Origin: Paenibacillus aurantius
GTDB lineage: Bacteria > Bacillota > Bacilli > Paenibacillales > NBRC-103111
Reading direction: 5' to 3'
NCBI RefSeq assembly: GCF_032268605.1
Contig: NZ_CP130318.1
Span: 5,431,501 to 5,495,500, forward strand
DNA: 64,000 nucleotides
Below are positions 54,858-62,126 of the stretch, one piece after another (the first letter of the stretch is position 1; each line of letters begins with the position of its first letter). Below the pieces are notes generated by a model. It searched no databases. It saw only the letters and a list, made by a program, of their open reading frames with translations, and was not told where the DNA came from. The position numbers and the translations under genes were made by a program.

Positions 54858-55445
54858 TCAAGTCAGGAGCTTGATCAAACGGTCCACTTCCCGCTGCCAA
54901 TACCCATCGCCTACATGAATCTCTTGGATCATCAGCCCGGTGACGACGGAAAAATAGAGGAAGAGCAGCTGCCGTGGATCACCCTCGCCGAATTCACCGA
55001 GTTCCTGTCCTTTCACAAAAATAGGTACCAGTAAATCCATCGTATCCTGGGGGTGATACCTGGAGACTGCCCGTTTGGCTTGCTCCGGCACTCCTTCCGA
55101 CGTCTGCGCATGCTGAATGAGCAGGAAGTAGTGCTTGTGGGTATCGTCCAGCATATTCCGTGTCAGCTCTTTGAACTGTTCAAGCGGGGTTCCGGGAAGT
55201 AAAGGAACATTCCGAATCGCCGTTTGTGCCTCATCAATGGCCTCCTGGACGAGCAGCGTAAACAGCTCTTCCTTGGACTGAAAATAGCGGTAGGTGAGAC
55301 CTTGGCTAATGCCGGCTTCGGCGGCAATCATGCTTATCTTCGTGCCGGCGATTCCCCGGCCGGCGAACACTTTGAGCGCAGCCTTTTTAATCTGCTCTCT
55401 CCGTTCGTCATAGTTGCGTTCCGCCGGGTTGTTCGTTTGCGTCAT
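54858..55445 (-). CDS. TetR/AcrR-family transcriptional regulator
   Basis: 195 residues from the ATG at 55443-55445 (GAGGAG 10 bases upstream). The DNA-binding domain spans about 15-60, with AALKVFAGRGIAGTKISMIA and AGISQGLTYRYFQSKEELF. The C-terminal two thirds form the ligand and dimer domain. It lies 18 bases downstream of the SDR gene in the same operon. A TetR-type palindrome sits at the operon promoter, so it most likely represses itself and the reductase until an inducer binds. Confidence 0.92.
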   Translation of the reverse strand: MTQTNNPAERNYDERREQIKKAALKVFAGRGIAGTKISMIAAEAGISQGLTYRYFQSKEELFTLLVQEAIDEAQTAIRNVPLLPGTPLEQFKELTRNMLDDTHKHYFLLIQHAQTSEGVPEQAKRAVSRYHPQDTMDLLVPIFVKGQELGEFGEGDPRQLLFLYFSVVTGLMIQEIHVGDGYWQREVDRLIKLLT

Positions 55446-55463
55446 TGTAATCATTCTCCTCAA

Positions 55464-56375
55464 TTATATACTCGAGTTCCGGGTTTGACTTTCGCTGACT
55501 TCCCATAACTTTCGTGCAGCTTCCCGGCTGCTGGCCGGAGCCGTGGGAATAGCCTCCTTCATATCGAAATAGTACCGTCCGCTCTCTCCGTTGATTTCGT
55601 TCGAATCCGCCAGCCAGACAAGCGTCTCGGCTCCTTTTTCCGGCGTTCGGGAAAACCGCTTCATGACCGCCATGGTCATCCGCGCCAGCATGCCGTTGCC
55701 CTGATTGAAATTGGTAGCGACAAGCCCAGGATCTAAGCAATTAGCGACAACTCCGGTTCCCTCAAGGAGGCGGGCCAGCTCGGTAGTGAACAAAATATTC
55801 GCTAACTTCGTCTCTCCGTATCGGAAGTTGGCCCCTCCCATTAGGACTTGCGGGAAGCTATAGCGTTTCATGGCGGTTAAGTCGTCGAAAGCGATGCCTT
55901 TCTTCGCCATCTTGTGTCCGTGGGAAGAAGTCGTGATGATCCGGGCTTCGCCGCTCATCCTGATCCGGTCTAGGAGCAGTGTCGTCAGCAGGAAGGGGGC
56001 GAGATGGTTAACCGCCCAAGTTTTCTCCATGCCGTCCTTGGTCAGTATCCGCTTGACGAACATCGCACCGGCGTTGTTAATCAGCACGTCGATGCGGGGA
56101 CACCGGGCCAAAATTTCGGAAGCGACGCGGCGAATCGACCGCTGATCCGTTAGGTCTGCCAGGAAGACGTCCACTTTCGTATTGCCGCCAGTAAGAGTTC
56201 GGAGCTTTTCGGCTGTCTCGTTCGCCTTAACCTGGCTTCGCGCCACGATTCCCAAGTCGGCTCCTCGAATCGCCAGTTCCTTGGCCGCTGCCAGCCCGAT
56301 GCCGCTGGTTGCCCCCGTAATGAGCACATATTTGCCCTGCACGCTCCATGCTTTATTTTTCATTCTTTCGCTCAT
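55464..56375 (-). CDS. Short-chain dehydrogenase/reductase (retinol dehydrogenase-like)
   Basis: 303 residues from the ATG at 56373-56375 (AAGGAG 8 bases upstream). The cofactor motif TGATSGIG begins near residue 20, NNAG near 98, a Ser in TTSSHGH near 147 and the catalytic YGETK near 190. The longer C-terminus (about 300 residues) fits the retinol dehydrogenase/WW-domain oxidoreductase subgroup. It should reduce or oxidise a hydrophobic carbonyl or alcohol with NADP(H). It is co-transcribed with the TetR regulator. Confidence 0.9.
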   Translation of the reverse strand: MSERMKNKAWSVQGKYVLITGATSGIGLAAAKELAIRGADLGIVARSQVKANETAEKLRTLTGGNTKVDVFLADLTDQRSIRRVASEILARCPRIDVLINNAGAMFVKRILTKDGMEKTWAVNHLAPFLLTTLLLDRIRMSGEARIITTSSHGHKMAKKGIAFDDLTAMKRYSFPQVLMGGANFRYGETKLANILFTTELARLLEGTGVVANCLDPGLVATNFNQGNGMLARMTMAVMKRFSRTPEKGAETLVWLADSNEINGESGRYYFDMKEAIPTAPASSREAARKLWEVSESQTRNSSI

Positions 56376-56405
56376 TATCAAACTCCTTCTCCTTTATAGT
56401 TTGTC

Positions 56406-56464
56406 GAATGAACCGTTCATTCATTTTGTGATTTAATCTTACTTCCAGGTCCAGAATATGTCAA
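56406..56464 (-). promoter_or_regulatory. Promoter and TetR-type operator of the SDR-TetR operon
   Basis: On the minus strand a perfect -35 TTGACA (56459-56464) and a -10 TAAGAT (56436-56441) are 17 bases apart. Just downstream of the expected start point is the perfect palindrome GAATGAACGGTTCATTC (56406-56422), with arms of seven bases. Binding there would block transcription. The natural binder is the TetR protein encoded in the operon. Confidence 0.65.
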
Positions 56465-56497
56465 TTGTTTTTATACACGCAAAACTATGACGCGCGA

Positions 56498-56648
56498 CTA
56501 TTTCTCCAACGCATAGCGGGTCGCGATAATGCCCGACTTCAGCGTTCGGCTGGACAGCAGCTAGAGCCTGATTTTCTCGATGCCGCCGTCGAATACCGAT
56601 TTTCCGCTGCCCAACACGACCGGACAAATCGTCAGCAGGAATTCGTCC
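56498..56648 (-). pseudogene. Dihydrofolate reductase-family (RibD C-terminal-like) remnant
   Basis: The minus strand reads DEFLLTICPVVLGSGKSVFD then GGIEKIRL, a stop, and LLSSRTLKSGIIATRYALEK to a stop at 56498. This is the typical C-terminal third of DHFR-family YyaP/YwjB-type proteins. The internal TAG and the lack of the upstream two thirds show it is a remnant. Confidence 0.6.
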
Positions 56649-56650
56649 TA

Positions 56651-56688
56651 CTTGTGATACGGTTCACCGCGCTGCCTGTAACGGCAAG
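56651..56688. repeat. Family B intergenic repeat, copy 1
   Basis: CTTGTGATACGGTTCACCGC followed by GCTGCCTGTAACGGCAAG. It closely matches the copy at 58069-58108, but the left arm CTTGCCGTT is missing. It lies between the DHFR-like remnant and the MerR promoter. Confidence 0.6.
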
Positions 56689-56709
56689 TGCCCTCACGAA
56701 ACTTCCCTG

Positions 56710-56740
56710 TTGACTTAAACCATAGTTTAAGTCTTATGAT
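56710..56740 (+). promoter_or_regulatory. MerR-type promoter with 19-base spacer and operator
   Basis: TTGACT (56710-56715) and TATGAT (56735-56740) are 19 bases apart, the unusual spacing that MerR proteins correct by twisting DNA. The spacer holds a perfect palindrome: GACTTAAAC (56712-56720), CATA, GTTTAAGTC (56725-56733). The MerR gene begins 44 bases downstream, so autoregulation and activation of the MerR-SDR operon are expected. Confidence 0.75.
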
Positions 56741-56783
56741 TAGTCATGTCGACAATCAAATGTAAGAACTTGGAGGCCTCCAA

Positions 56784-57158
56784 ATGAAGTATTATTCCAT
56801 CGGCGAAGCTTCAGCCAAATATAATATTCCAGAATCAACATTGCGTTATTATGAAAAAAAAGGAATGCTGCCGCTAATCGAGCGTGATGATGCGGGCAGG
56901 CGCTTATTTTCGGAACGTCAAATGGCGCTCGTTGAAGCTATTATTTGCTTAAAAAACACGCACATGCCAATAAGCAGCATTCGACAGTATATGGAATGGA
57001 TCGTGGAAGGAGAAGCCACTATTGAAAGCCGGCTTGACATGATGAAGAAACATAAGCAAAGAGTGCTGGATGAGATTGCATTGTTGACCGAATACTTACC
57101 GGGAATTGATGCAAAAATTGATCGCTATATCAAACAAATTGAGGAGGAACGACCGTGA
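56784..57158 (+). CDS. MerR-family transcriptional regulator
   Basis: 124 residues. The winged helix-turn-helix lies at 1-70 (YSIGEASAKYNIPESTLRYY; GRRLFSERQMALVEAI) and a dimerisation coiled coil at about 75-115. There is no large effector domain or metal-binding Cys cluster, so the inducer is not evident. GGAGG precedes the ATG. It shares an operon with the SDR gene, whose GTG start overlaps its stop (GTGA). Confidence 0.92.
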   Translation: MKYYSIGEASAKYNIPESTLRYYEKKGMLPLIERDDAGRRLFSERQMALVEAIICLKNTHMPISSIRQYMEWIVEGEATIESRLDMMKKHKQRVLDEIALLTEYLPGIDAKIDRYIKQIEEERP

Positions 57159-57916
57159 AGCTTATAGGAAATACAATCCTGATTACCGGAGGAGGTTCTG
57201 GAATCGGGTTGGCATTTGCCGAAAGATTTATAAAAACCGGGAATAAAGTAATTGTTTGCGGCCGACGCGAAAATGTACTTCAACAAGCGAAAGAAAAAGT
57301 TCCCAATCTCATCACTCGTGTATGCGATTTGGAAATGGAATCCGAGCGGGTAGCGTTGTTTGACTGGGTAACTGCGAACTTTCCGGACGTGAACGTGTTG
57401 GTGAATAATGCCGGCATTCAGCTGCGTTATAATGTACTTAAAGCGGATGCGAGAGACAATTGGAGCTATTTTAGTAAAGAAATTACTACGAATCTTGAAG
57501 CCCCTTGCCATCTGTCCATGCTTTTCGCTATTTATTTTGCAGCAAAAGAAACAGCGGCGATCATTAACGTCACATCCGGACTGGCTTTTACACCGTTTGC
57601 GATTGCTCCGATTTATTCAGCAACCAAAGCAGCGCTTCATTCATTCACCATAAGCCTAAGACACCAGCTTTCCGAAACATCTGTTAAAGTCATTGAAGTT
57701 GCTCCTCCAGCGGTAAATACATCTTTAGGAGGGGCAGGATTGCATACGCAAGGAGAACCGCTAGATGCTTTCTCAGATGGGATTTTCAATGATTTAGCTG
57801 AGGGTAAAATGGAAATCGGGTATGGTACTTCTGTGGCTCGCTTACGCATGTCCCGAGACGAAATAGACGTATACGCGGAAAAGCTGTATCAGGCAACGAA
57901 AAACCTAATTGAATGA
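57155..57916 (+). CDS. Short-chain dehydrogenase/reductase, DltE-like
   Basis: 253 residues from a GTG overlapping the MerR stop. TGGGSGIG is near residue 10, NNAGIQ near 88, a Ser in NVTSGLAF near 140 and the catalytic YSATK near 152. The overall pattern (ISLRHQLSETSVKVIEVAPP) fits the DltE/YdfG-like group of oxidoreductases. The substrate is unknown. It is under control of the MerR promoter. Confidence 0.9.
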   Translation: MKLIGNTILITGGGSGIGLAFAERFIKTGNKVIVCGRRENVLQQAKEKVPNLITRVCDLEMESERVALFDWVTANFPDVNVLVNNAGIQLRYNVLKADARDNWSYFSKEITTNLEAPCHLSMLFAIYFAAKETAAIINVTSGLAFTPFAIAPIYSATKAALHSFTISLRHQLSETSVKVIEVAPPAVNTSLGGAGLHTQGEPLDAFSDGIFNDLAEGKMEIGYGTSVARLRMSRDEIDVYAEKLYQATKNLIE

Positions 57917-58008
57917 CCACAACAAAATGAAAAAGGGTCTTCCATTACGCAGGTGCCGGAAAAATCGATTTAAAATTGCTTTTGACTTAACGTTGACATA
58001 TAAAGAAT

Positions 58009-58035
58009 CTCGCCGCATTAACGGCGAGTTTCTTT
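58009..58035 (+). terminator. Rho-independent terminator of the MerR-SDR operon
   Basis: CTCGCCG (58009-58015) pairs with CGGCGAG (58022-58028), followed by TTTCTTT. It lies 93 bases past the SDR stop. Confidence 0.75.
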
Positions 58036-58059
58036 ATTGCTGAAAAATGTGCCTAAAAT

Positions 58060-58108
58060 CTTGCCGTTGCTTATGGTACGGTTCTCCGCGCAGTCTGTTA
58101 ACGGCAAG
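58060..58108. repeat. Family B intergenic repeat, copy 2
   Basis: CTTGCCGTT (58060-58068) and AACGGCAAG (58100-58108) are perfect inverted ends around TATGGTACGGTTCTCCGCGC. Related copies lie at 56651 and 59951. It fills most of the gap between two convergent SDR genes (57917-58226) together with the terminator. Confidence 0.65.
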
Positions 58109-58226
58109 TTTAAGGCCATCCATGGTGAGGGCTTCCTGTGATACAGCATCATACTATCCTACCTATTAATGCCGAGAGTGATATATTCTGGCAGTCTCGT
58201 GTAATCTACCAAGATCCCGACCCAGC

Positions 58227-58997
58227 TTACAGATGCGATCCGCCGGTCGCATCCAGCATCTGTCCCGTTACCCATCGGCCGTCCGGGGACGCCGTGAACG
58301 CGACGATGTCCGCGATATCCGAGGGCTCGCCGACGCGTCCAAGCGCCGACATCTCTACGGCATGCTTATGGCCATCGGGCGTGTGCAGCCATGACGCGTT
58401 GACGTCCGTATCAACGATGCCGGGCATGACTGCGTTCACGGTAATGCCCCGCGGCCCCAGAAGCTGTGCCAGGTGCAAGGTGAATGTATTCAGCGCTCCT
58501 TTGGTTAAATTGTAGGTCATGATATGAGGATAGGCAATACGTGTCACTCCGGATGAGATGTTGATGATGCGACCACCGTCACGCAAGCGTCCAAGCGATT
58601 GCTGGACGAGAAAAAAAGGCGCTTTGACGTTGACCGAGAACAGACGATCGAAGTCCTCTTCGCTCGTCTCTATAAATGAGGAGGATGTGCCGATACCGGC
58701 ATTGTTGACCAAAATATCGAATTGGTTGCTGCCTGTCCTGCGAATGAGTTCCTCATCCAAGATCTGAAGGAGCCGATCGACTCCGCTTAGGGAGTCCAGC
58801 TCTGCACCGACGACAAAGGCTGAGCCGCCCGCCTCTTCGATCGCGGAGATCGTATCCTCCGCCGCGTCCCTCCGTGTGCCGTAATGTACGGCGACAAGCG
58901 CACCTTCAGCGGCGAGACGCAGCGCAATCCCTTTCCCGATCCCTCGGCTGGCTCCCGTGACGATTGCGATTCGACCTTCCAAACGCTTCCTATTCAT
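58227..58997 (-). CDS. Short-chain dehydrogenase/reductase (FabG-like)
   Basis: 256 residues. TGASRGIG is near residue 14, NNAGIG near 98, Ser in INISSGV near 147 and the catalytic YNLTK near 161, then PG in VMPGIVDTD near 190. It ends DATGGSHL, as classical 250-residue SDR enzymes do. AAGGAG lies 10 bases upstream of the ATG. It follows a MerR gene on the same strand, with a MerR-type promoter between the two, so it is the likely target of that regulator. Confidence 0.92.
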   Translation of the reverse strand: MNRKRLEGRIAIVTGASRGIGKGIALRLAAEGALVAVHYGTRRDAAEDTISAIEEAGGSAFVVGAELDSLSGVDRLLQILDEELIRRTGSNQFDILVNNAGIGTSSSFIETSEEDFDRLFSVNVKAPFFLVQQSLGRLRDGGRIINISSGVTRIAYPHIMTYNLTKGALNTFTLHLAQLLGPRGITVNAVMPGIVDTDVNASWLHTPDGHKHAVEMSALGRVGEPSDIADIVAFTASPDGRWVTGQMLDATGGSHL

Positions 58998-59029
58998 GTA
59001 TATCCACTCCTTATCTATTGGTTGATGTC

Positions 59030-59061
59030 ATAGTAAACCCTCCCCCAAAGGGGAGAGTCAA
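59030..59061 (-). promoter_or_regulatory. BmrR-like MerR promoter driving the FabG-like SDR gene
   Basis: On the minus strand TTGACT (59056-59061) and TACTAT (59030-59035) are 20 bases apart, or 19 to TTACTA. The spacer is the near-palindrome CTCCCC-TTT-GGGGGAG. It strongly resembles the operator of the Bacillus bmr promoter as I recall it. The MerR gene ends 20 bases upstream. Confidence 0.65.
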
Positions 59062-59080
59062 GAGTGGACCCAAACTTTTT

Positions 59081-59905
59081 TCAGATCCGTTCGACCGGCA
59101 CGACCGCCTCCGCCATTCGCAGCTGGCCGTAGATATCTTTATCTGAGGTCAGATAAATCTCCCGGACGGGGATCGACTCGATCAGCCGATAGCCCTCGTT
59201 AGCGATCCATGCCCGCAGCGCCTCACTCGCCTTACAATTATCTTTATACGGGTCACATCGATGGATATAAGAAGCGACTTCCTTCACGCCGGGCAATTGA
59301 TGAATCGTCACTTTGTGGCTGTTAGGGATCGATTTCGAGATAGGAATAGCCACCTCGATGTCCGAAGGTTCTTCGTCGCAATCGGCCCTTCTGTGCCAGA
59401 CGATCGTCATCTCGCTGTCCGACTCCTCACCCTGTAAGCGGACATACCGCTTCAATTCATCAAGCAGCAGACACAGTCCGCCTTTTGGCAAAAACTCGCG
59501 GATAGAAGCAACGAGAACCGGCTCCACACTTCGGAGCGAGAACATCCCTTCCTCTGCAGTCACTGCATGCCGTTCGATCCGCACGAGTCGCTCATCGACC
59601 TCCGCCATTTGCCTCTGAGCCTCTTGAATCTGGAGCTCCAGCTCCTTCCGCTTCTCAAGCAACGTACGCTCCACTTGCGTTTGAGAGGTTGGCCCGGTCA
59701 ACAGCGGCCGCATCATCTCGAGTGTTAGGCCTTGCTCTTTGAACCCCGCGATGCGACGGATAGTCAGTAGCTGCTCCGATGTATAAAAACGATATCCCGA
59801 TTCTTCGTCCACTCGCGCAGGCTTTAATAAGCCGAGTTCATCATAATGACGCAATGTCTTCACTGTCACGCCACTCAGTTTAGCGAACGCTCCAATCTTG
59901 AACAT
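59081..59905 (-). CDS. MerR-family regulator with GyrI-like/BmrR-type effector domain
   Basis: 274 residues from the ATG at 59903-59905 (GAGAGG upstream); a reading from 59977 adds unsupported residues. The MerR helix-turn-helix is at 1-70 (FKIGAFAKLSGVTVKTLRHY; GYRFYTSEQLLTIRRIAGF), a coiled coil at about 80-115, and a C-terminal GyrI-like ligand domain of about 150 residues (VASYIHRCDPYKDNCKASEA). Such regulators bind lipophilic cations or other drugs. It probably activates the SDR gene immediately downstream. Confidence 0.92.
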   Translation of the reverse strand: MFKIGAFAKLSGVTVKTLRHYDELGLLKPARVDEESGYRFYTSEQLLTIRRIAGFKEQGLTLEMMRPLLTGPTSQTQVERTLLEKRKELELQIQEAQRQMAEVDERLVRIERHAVTAEEGMFSLRSVEPVLVASIREFLPKGGLCLLLDELKRYVRLQGEESDSEMTIVWHRRADCDEEPSDIEVAIPISKSIPNSHKVTIHQLPGVKEVASYIHRCDPYKDNCKASEALRAWIANEGYRLIESIPVREIYLTSDKDIYGQLRMAEAVVPVERI

Positions 59906-59950
59906 TTTGATACCTCTCTTCGGAATCTCAGCATGGTTTTTCCCAAAAAT

Positions 59951-60014
59951 CTTGCCGTTACTTATTGTACGGTTCACCTGAATTGATCTTCAACTATTCT
60001 ATCGTACCCGTTTG
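59951..60014. repeat. Family B repeat copy 3 joined to boundary repeat R7
   Basis: CTTGCCGTTACTTATTGTAC then GGTTCACC (59951-59978) matches family B. It runs on to CTATCGTACCCGTTTG (59999-60014), a decayed right end of the boundary element. The two repeat families meet here, which suggests that they are related or target each other. Confidence 0.6.
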
Positions 60015-60202
60015 CATAATGACCAATAACCACGAAGTTGTCATTCTCCAATTGGTTGACGTTCACCCTTTTAACCGCAACCAGTTCAGCCCGCAAGCAT
60101 GCTCTCTTCGGGACGCGCTTGGTCATGCGTATTCGCCTGTGACGAAGCTTGACCCGACGGATGAACAGGCTGAGCAGGAAGCCGCACAGCCCGTGGTCTA
60201 GT

Positions 60203-60238
60203 TGAATAAGGCCCACTCGAGCGAGTGGGCCTTATTCA
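60203..60238. other. Perfect 17-base inverted repeat
   Basis: TGAATAAGGCCCACTCG (60203-60219) and its complement (60222-60238) are separated by two bases. It is too symmetric to give a direction; the tail lacks a T run. It could end either a short plus-strand reading frame (60019-60201, 60 codons, no ribosome site) or decayed genes nearby. I could not assign a function. Confidence 0.5.
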
Positions 60239-60301
60239 TATCGACTATTCGTCATTTGCCCCGCTTCGCCCTGCACGTGAATAGAGCAAGTCGTCTCAAC
60301 T

Positions 60302-60397
60302 TCAGTCGGCGGCAGGCAGGAGGACCAGTTTGCCGCGGGCGTGTCCACTTTGGCTGTGCAAGCAACCCAGTCTCGCATCGTGAAACCGGTAGTGGTC
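60302..60397 (-). pseudogene. Possible medium-chain dehydrogenase C-terminal remnant
   Basis: The minus strand reads YRFHDARLGCLHSQSGHARG then KLVLLPAAD and a stop. The SGHARGKLVL ending resembles the last 25 residues of zinc-free quinone reductases. Nothing upstream continues the frame. It is short, so the call is tentative. Confidence 0.4.
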
Positions 60398-60453
60398 CTA
60401 AACTAATTCTAAATTAGTTATCACTGTTTTTCTAATACTGAATTATTAACGAA

Positions 60454-60538
60454 ATCTGCCCTTTAGCTCAATGACGGAAGGAGCAGCTGCCGCTGCGGCA
60501 AGCTGCTCCCTGGATCGCTGAACAAAGGTGCCCGTTAG
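60454..60538 (+). repeat. Boundary repeat element R8
   Basis: The left end ATCTGCCCTTTAG (60454-60466) and right end GTGCCCGTTAG (60528-60538) enclose a stem unlike R2-R6: GGAGCAGCT with AGCTGCTCC, with an inner GCCGC/GCGGC. It lies 127 bases before the stop of the AhpD-like gene. The remaining parts of the 760-base gap 59906-60665 show nothing more. Confidence 0.7.
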
Positions 60539-60665
60539 TTTACTCCTTACGCTTTGACCCGACAACCTCTCCTAAACTCGTAAGCCCCCCTTCGGCAATC
60601 CGTTACTTTCCACGCGAATAAGTTCAAGAATTATTGGCTGTTTTTCAGCGCCTCTTACCCTTAAC

Positions 60666-61118
60666 TCATTCTGCTTCTGGAGTGAATCCCATCGCAATCG
60701 AAAGCCGGTTCCAACTATTGATCATCATGATTAACATCGTTAGATTAATGTACTGAGTTTCCGAAAAATACTTCCTGACCTTATGATACACAGGATCCGG
60801 CACTTTAAGCGAGGGCAATAATGTTACATGCTCTGTAAGTTCTAATGCCGCCTTCTCCATTTCCGAGTAAAGAGGGCTTTCTTCCCATGCACTGAGACAA
60901 TAAAGCCTCATTTCGGATTCCCCTAATTTTCGCGCATCGGCTGCGTGATAAGAAAGGCAATATACGCAGCCGTTGAGTTGAGATGCCCTGAATTTGACCA
61001 GTTCGCGAAGCTTTGGATCAAGATCAGTCGACTTAGTATACGCATCCAGCTCGCCTAGAAGCTTAAATCCTTGCGGCACTAATTTCATCACCTGATAAAT
61101 ATCAAACCGTGCAGACAT
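60666..61118 (-). CDS. Carboxymuconolactone decarboxylase / AhpD-family protein
   Basis: 150 residues. The AhpD core motif is present: LRELVKFRASQLNGCVYCLS then YHAADARKLG, with the CxxC pair and following His near residues 51-58. Members act as peroxidase-reducing partners or decarboxylases. AAGGA lies 8 bases before the ATG. It is followed in the same direction after the DinB gene with a 39-base gap, so the two may be co-transcribed. Confidence 0.9.
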   Translation of the reverse strand: MSARFDIYQVMKLVPQGFKLLGELDAYTKSTDLDPKLRELVKFRASQLNGCVYCLSYHAADARKLGESEMRLYCLSAWEESPLYSEMEKAALELTEHVTLLPSLKVPDPVYHKVRKYFSETQYINLTMLIMMINSWNRLSIAMGFTPEAE

Positions 61119-61157
61119 GGAACGATCCTTCTTTCTTAATTGAATTTAGTATTTTGC

Positions 61158-61655
61158 TCAGGCATAGGGTTTCATCCCTTTGTCAATCCAGTCTTCGCGA
61201 GTGGGCCCCAACACAGGGGGGACTCGTAAACCAGCTTGGCGCATCAATACCGTCAATTGGCCGCGGTGGTGAATTTCGTGTCGCAATGTAAACCGCAGTG
61301 AATCACCGTTCCGCCAATCTTCACCGGCCACGTTAACGACCTGGCTAAGCGATTCATCCGTCCATTGGCTTCCGATAGCACGCAGCATCGCTTTTCCAAT
61401 ACGTCGATATTCACTTGCAATCTTTGCGGCGGATAAAGGCGCGGCCTCCTCAGCCAACGGCTCGTCGTAGGATAAGCCCAGATAGGTGAGAAAATGAATA
61501 GAGCTTACGAGATGCCAAGCAATCTCTCCAAGGGTCCTCTGATTGTCCGAGACCATTTGGGTGAGCGATTTATCTGTCAGCGTATTTAGCACCCGTTCCG
61601 TTATGGCGGACTCCATCTCGAACTCCTTTATGAACTCATCGATTTTGGTAAACAT
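61158..61655 (-). CDS. DinB-family protein
   Basis: 165 residues forming a four-helix bundle. The three metal-binding His are in GEIAWHLVSS near residue 47 and in HEIHHRGQLTVLMRQAG near 125-130, and the protein ends VPPVLGPTREDW as usual. Members include thiol-dependent transferases that handle electrophiles. GGAGGG lies 8 bases upstream of the ATG. It sits upstream of the AhpD-like gene. Confidence 0.92.
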   Translation of the reverse strand: MFTKIDEFIKEFEMESAITERVLNTLTDKSLTQMVSDNQRTLGEIAWHLVSSIHFLTYLGLSYDEPLAEEAAPLSAAKIASEYRRIGKAMLRAIGSQWTDESLSQVVNVAGEDWRNGDSLRFTLRHEIHHRGQLTVLMRQAGLRVPPVLGPTREDWIDKGMKPYA

Positions 61656-61760
61656 TCCTGTTTCCCTCCAAGTTAATGTTTTCCTTTCTCGCTAATCATA
61701 GCTCGCAATCGCTGACAGTTACGGTCAGTATTTCTGTACAGGTTATCTTTCGGCCGCAAT

Positions 61761-61803
61761 AAAAAAAGAAGGAGCCGCTCCTCGATAGGAACTACCCCTT
61801 CTT
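61761..61803 (-). terminator. Rho-independent terminator of the ABM gene
   Basis: On the minus strand AAGAAGGGG pairs imperfectly with CTCCTTCTT through a short inner stem and is followed by seven T (61761-61767). It lies 16 bases past the ABM stop. Confidence 0.6.
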
Positions 61804-61818
61804 TGCATAAACCTGACT

Positions 61819-62121
61819 CTAGATCCCTTTTCCGCCGACCGGACGCAGCTTTATCGGTTCCGCGCCGGCAATCAACGGCCTGCATTTCTGGATCAATGCC
61901 AATACATTCTCATTTTGAAGAGAAGCGGCATGCGCTTCGGCGTCTCTCCAAAGCTCCGTGATCCAAACGACGTCCGGATCGTTTTCCGACACATTGATGA
62001 TATATAATTCGCAGCCTTCCATAGAATCTAACTGATCGGCCGCTTCCAGCATCGTCTGTACGAGCGCATCTCGCTGACCCGGGTGGGCGATCAATTTTCC
62101 ATACATGGCAAATTTGTTCAT
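61819..62121 (-). CDS. Antibiotic biosynthesis monooxygenase (ABM)-family protein
   Basis: 100 residues from the ATG at 62119-62121, for which AAAGG has good spacing; an ATG three codons upstream overlaps the WYL gene's stop (ATGA) but abuts that site. FAMYGKLIAHPGQRDALVQ and VVWITELWRDAEAHAASL are typical of the dimeric ferredoxin-like ABM fold of about 100 residues. Members are cofactor-free monooxygenases or related isomerases. It is probably co-expressed with the WYL regulator. Confidence 0.9.
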   Translation of the reverse strand: MNKFAMYGKLIAHPGQRDALVQTMLEAADQLDSMEGCELYIINVSENDPDVVWITELWRDAEAHAASLQNENVLALIQKCRPLIAGAEPIKLRPVGGKGI

Positions 62122-62126
62122 ATCGT

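Noticed and set aside
60019-60201. Sixty-codon plus-strand frame ending just before a perfect hairpin
   Set aside because: No ribosome site, no family resemblance, and a competing frame on the other strand. Kept only as a note under the hairpin.
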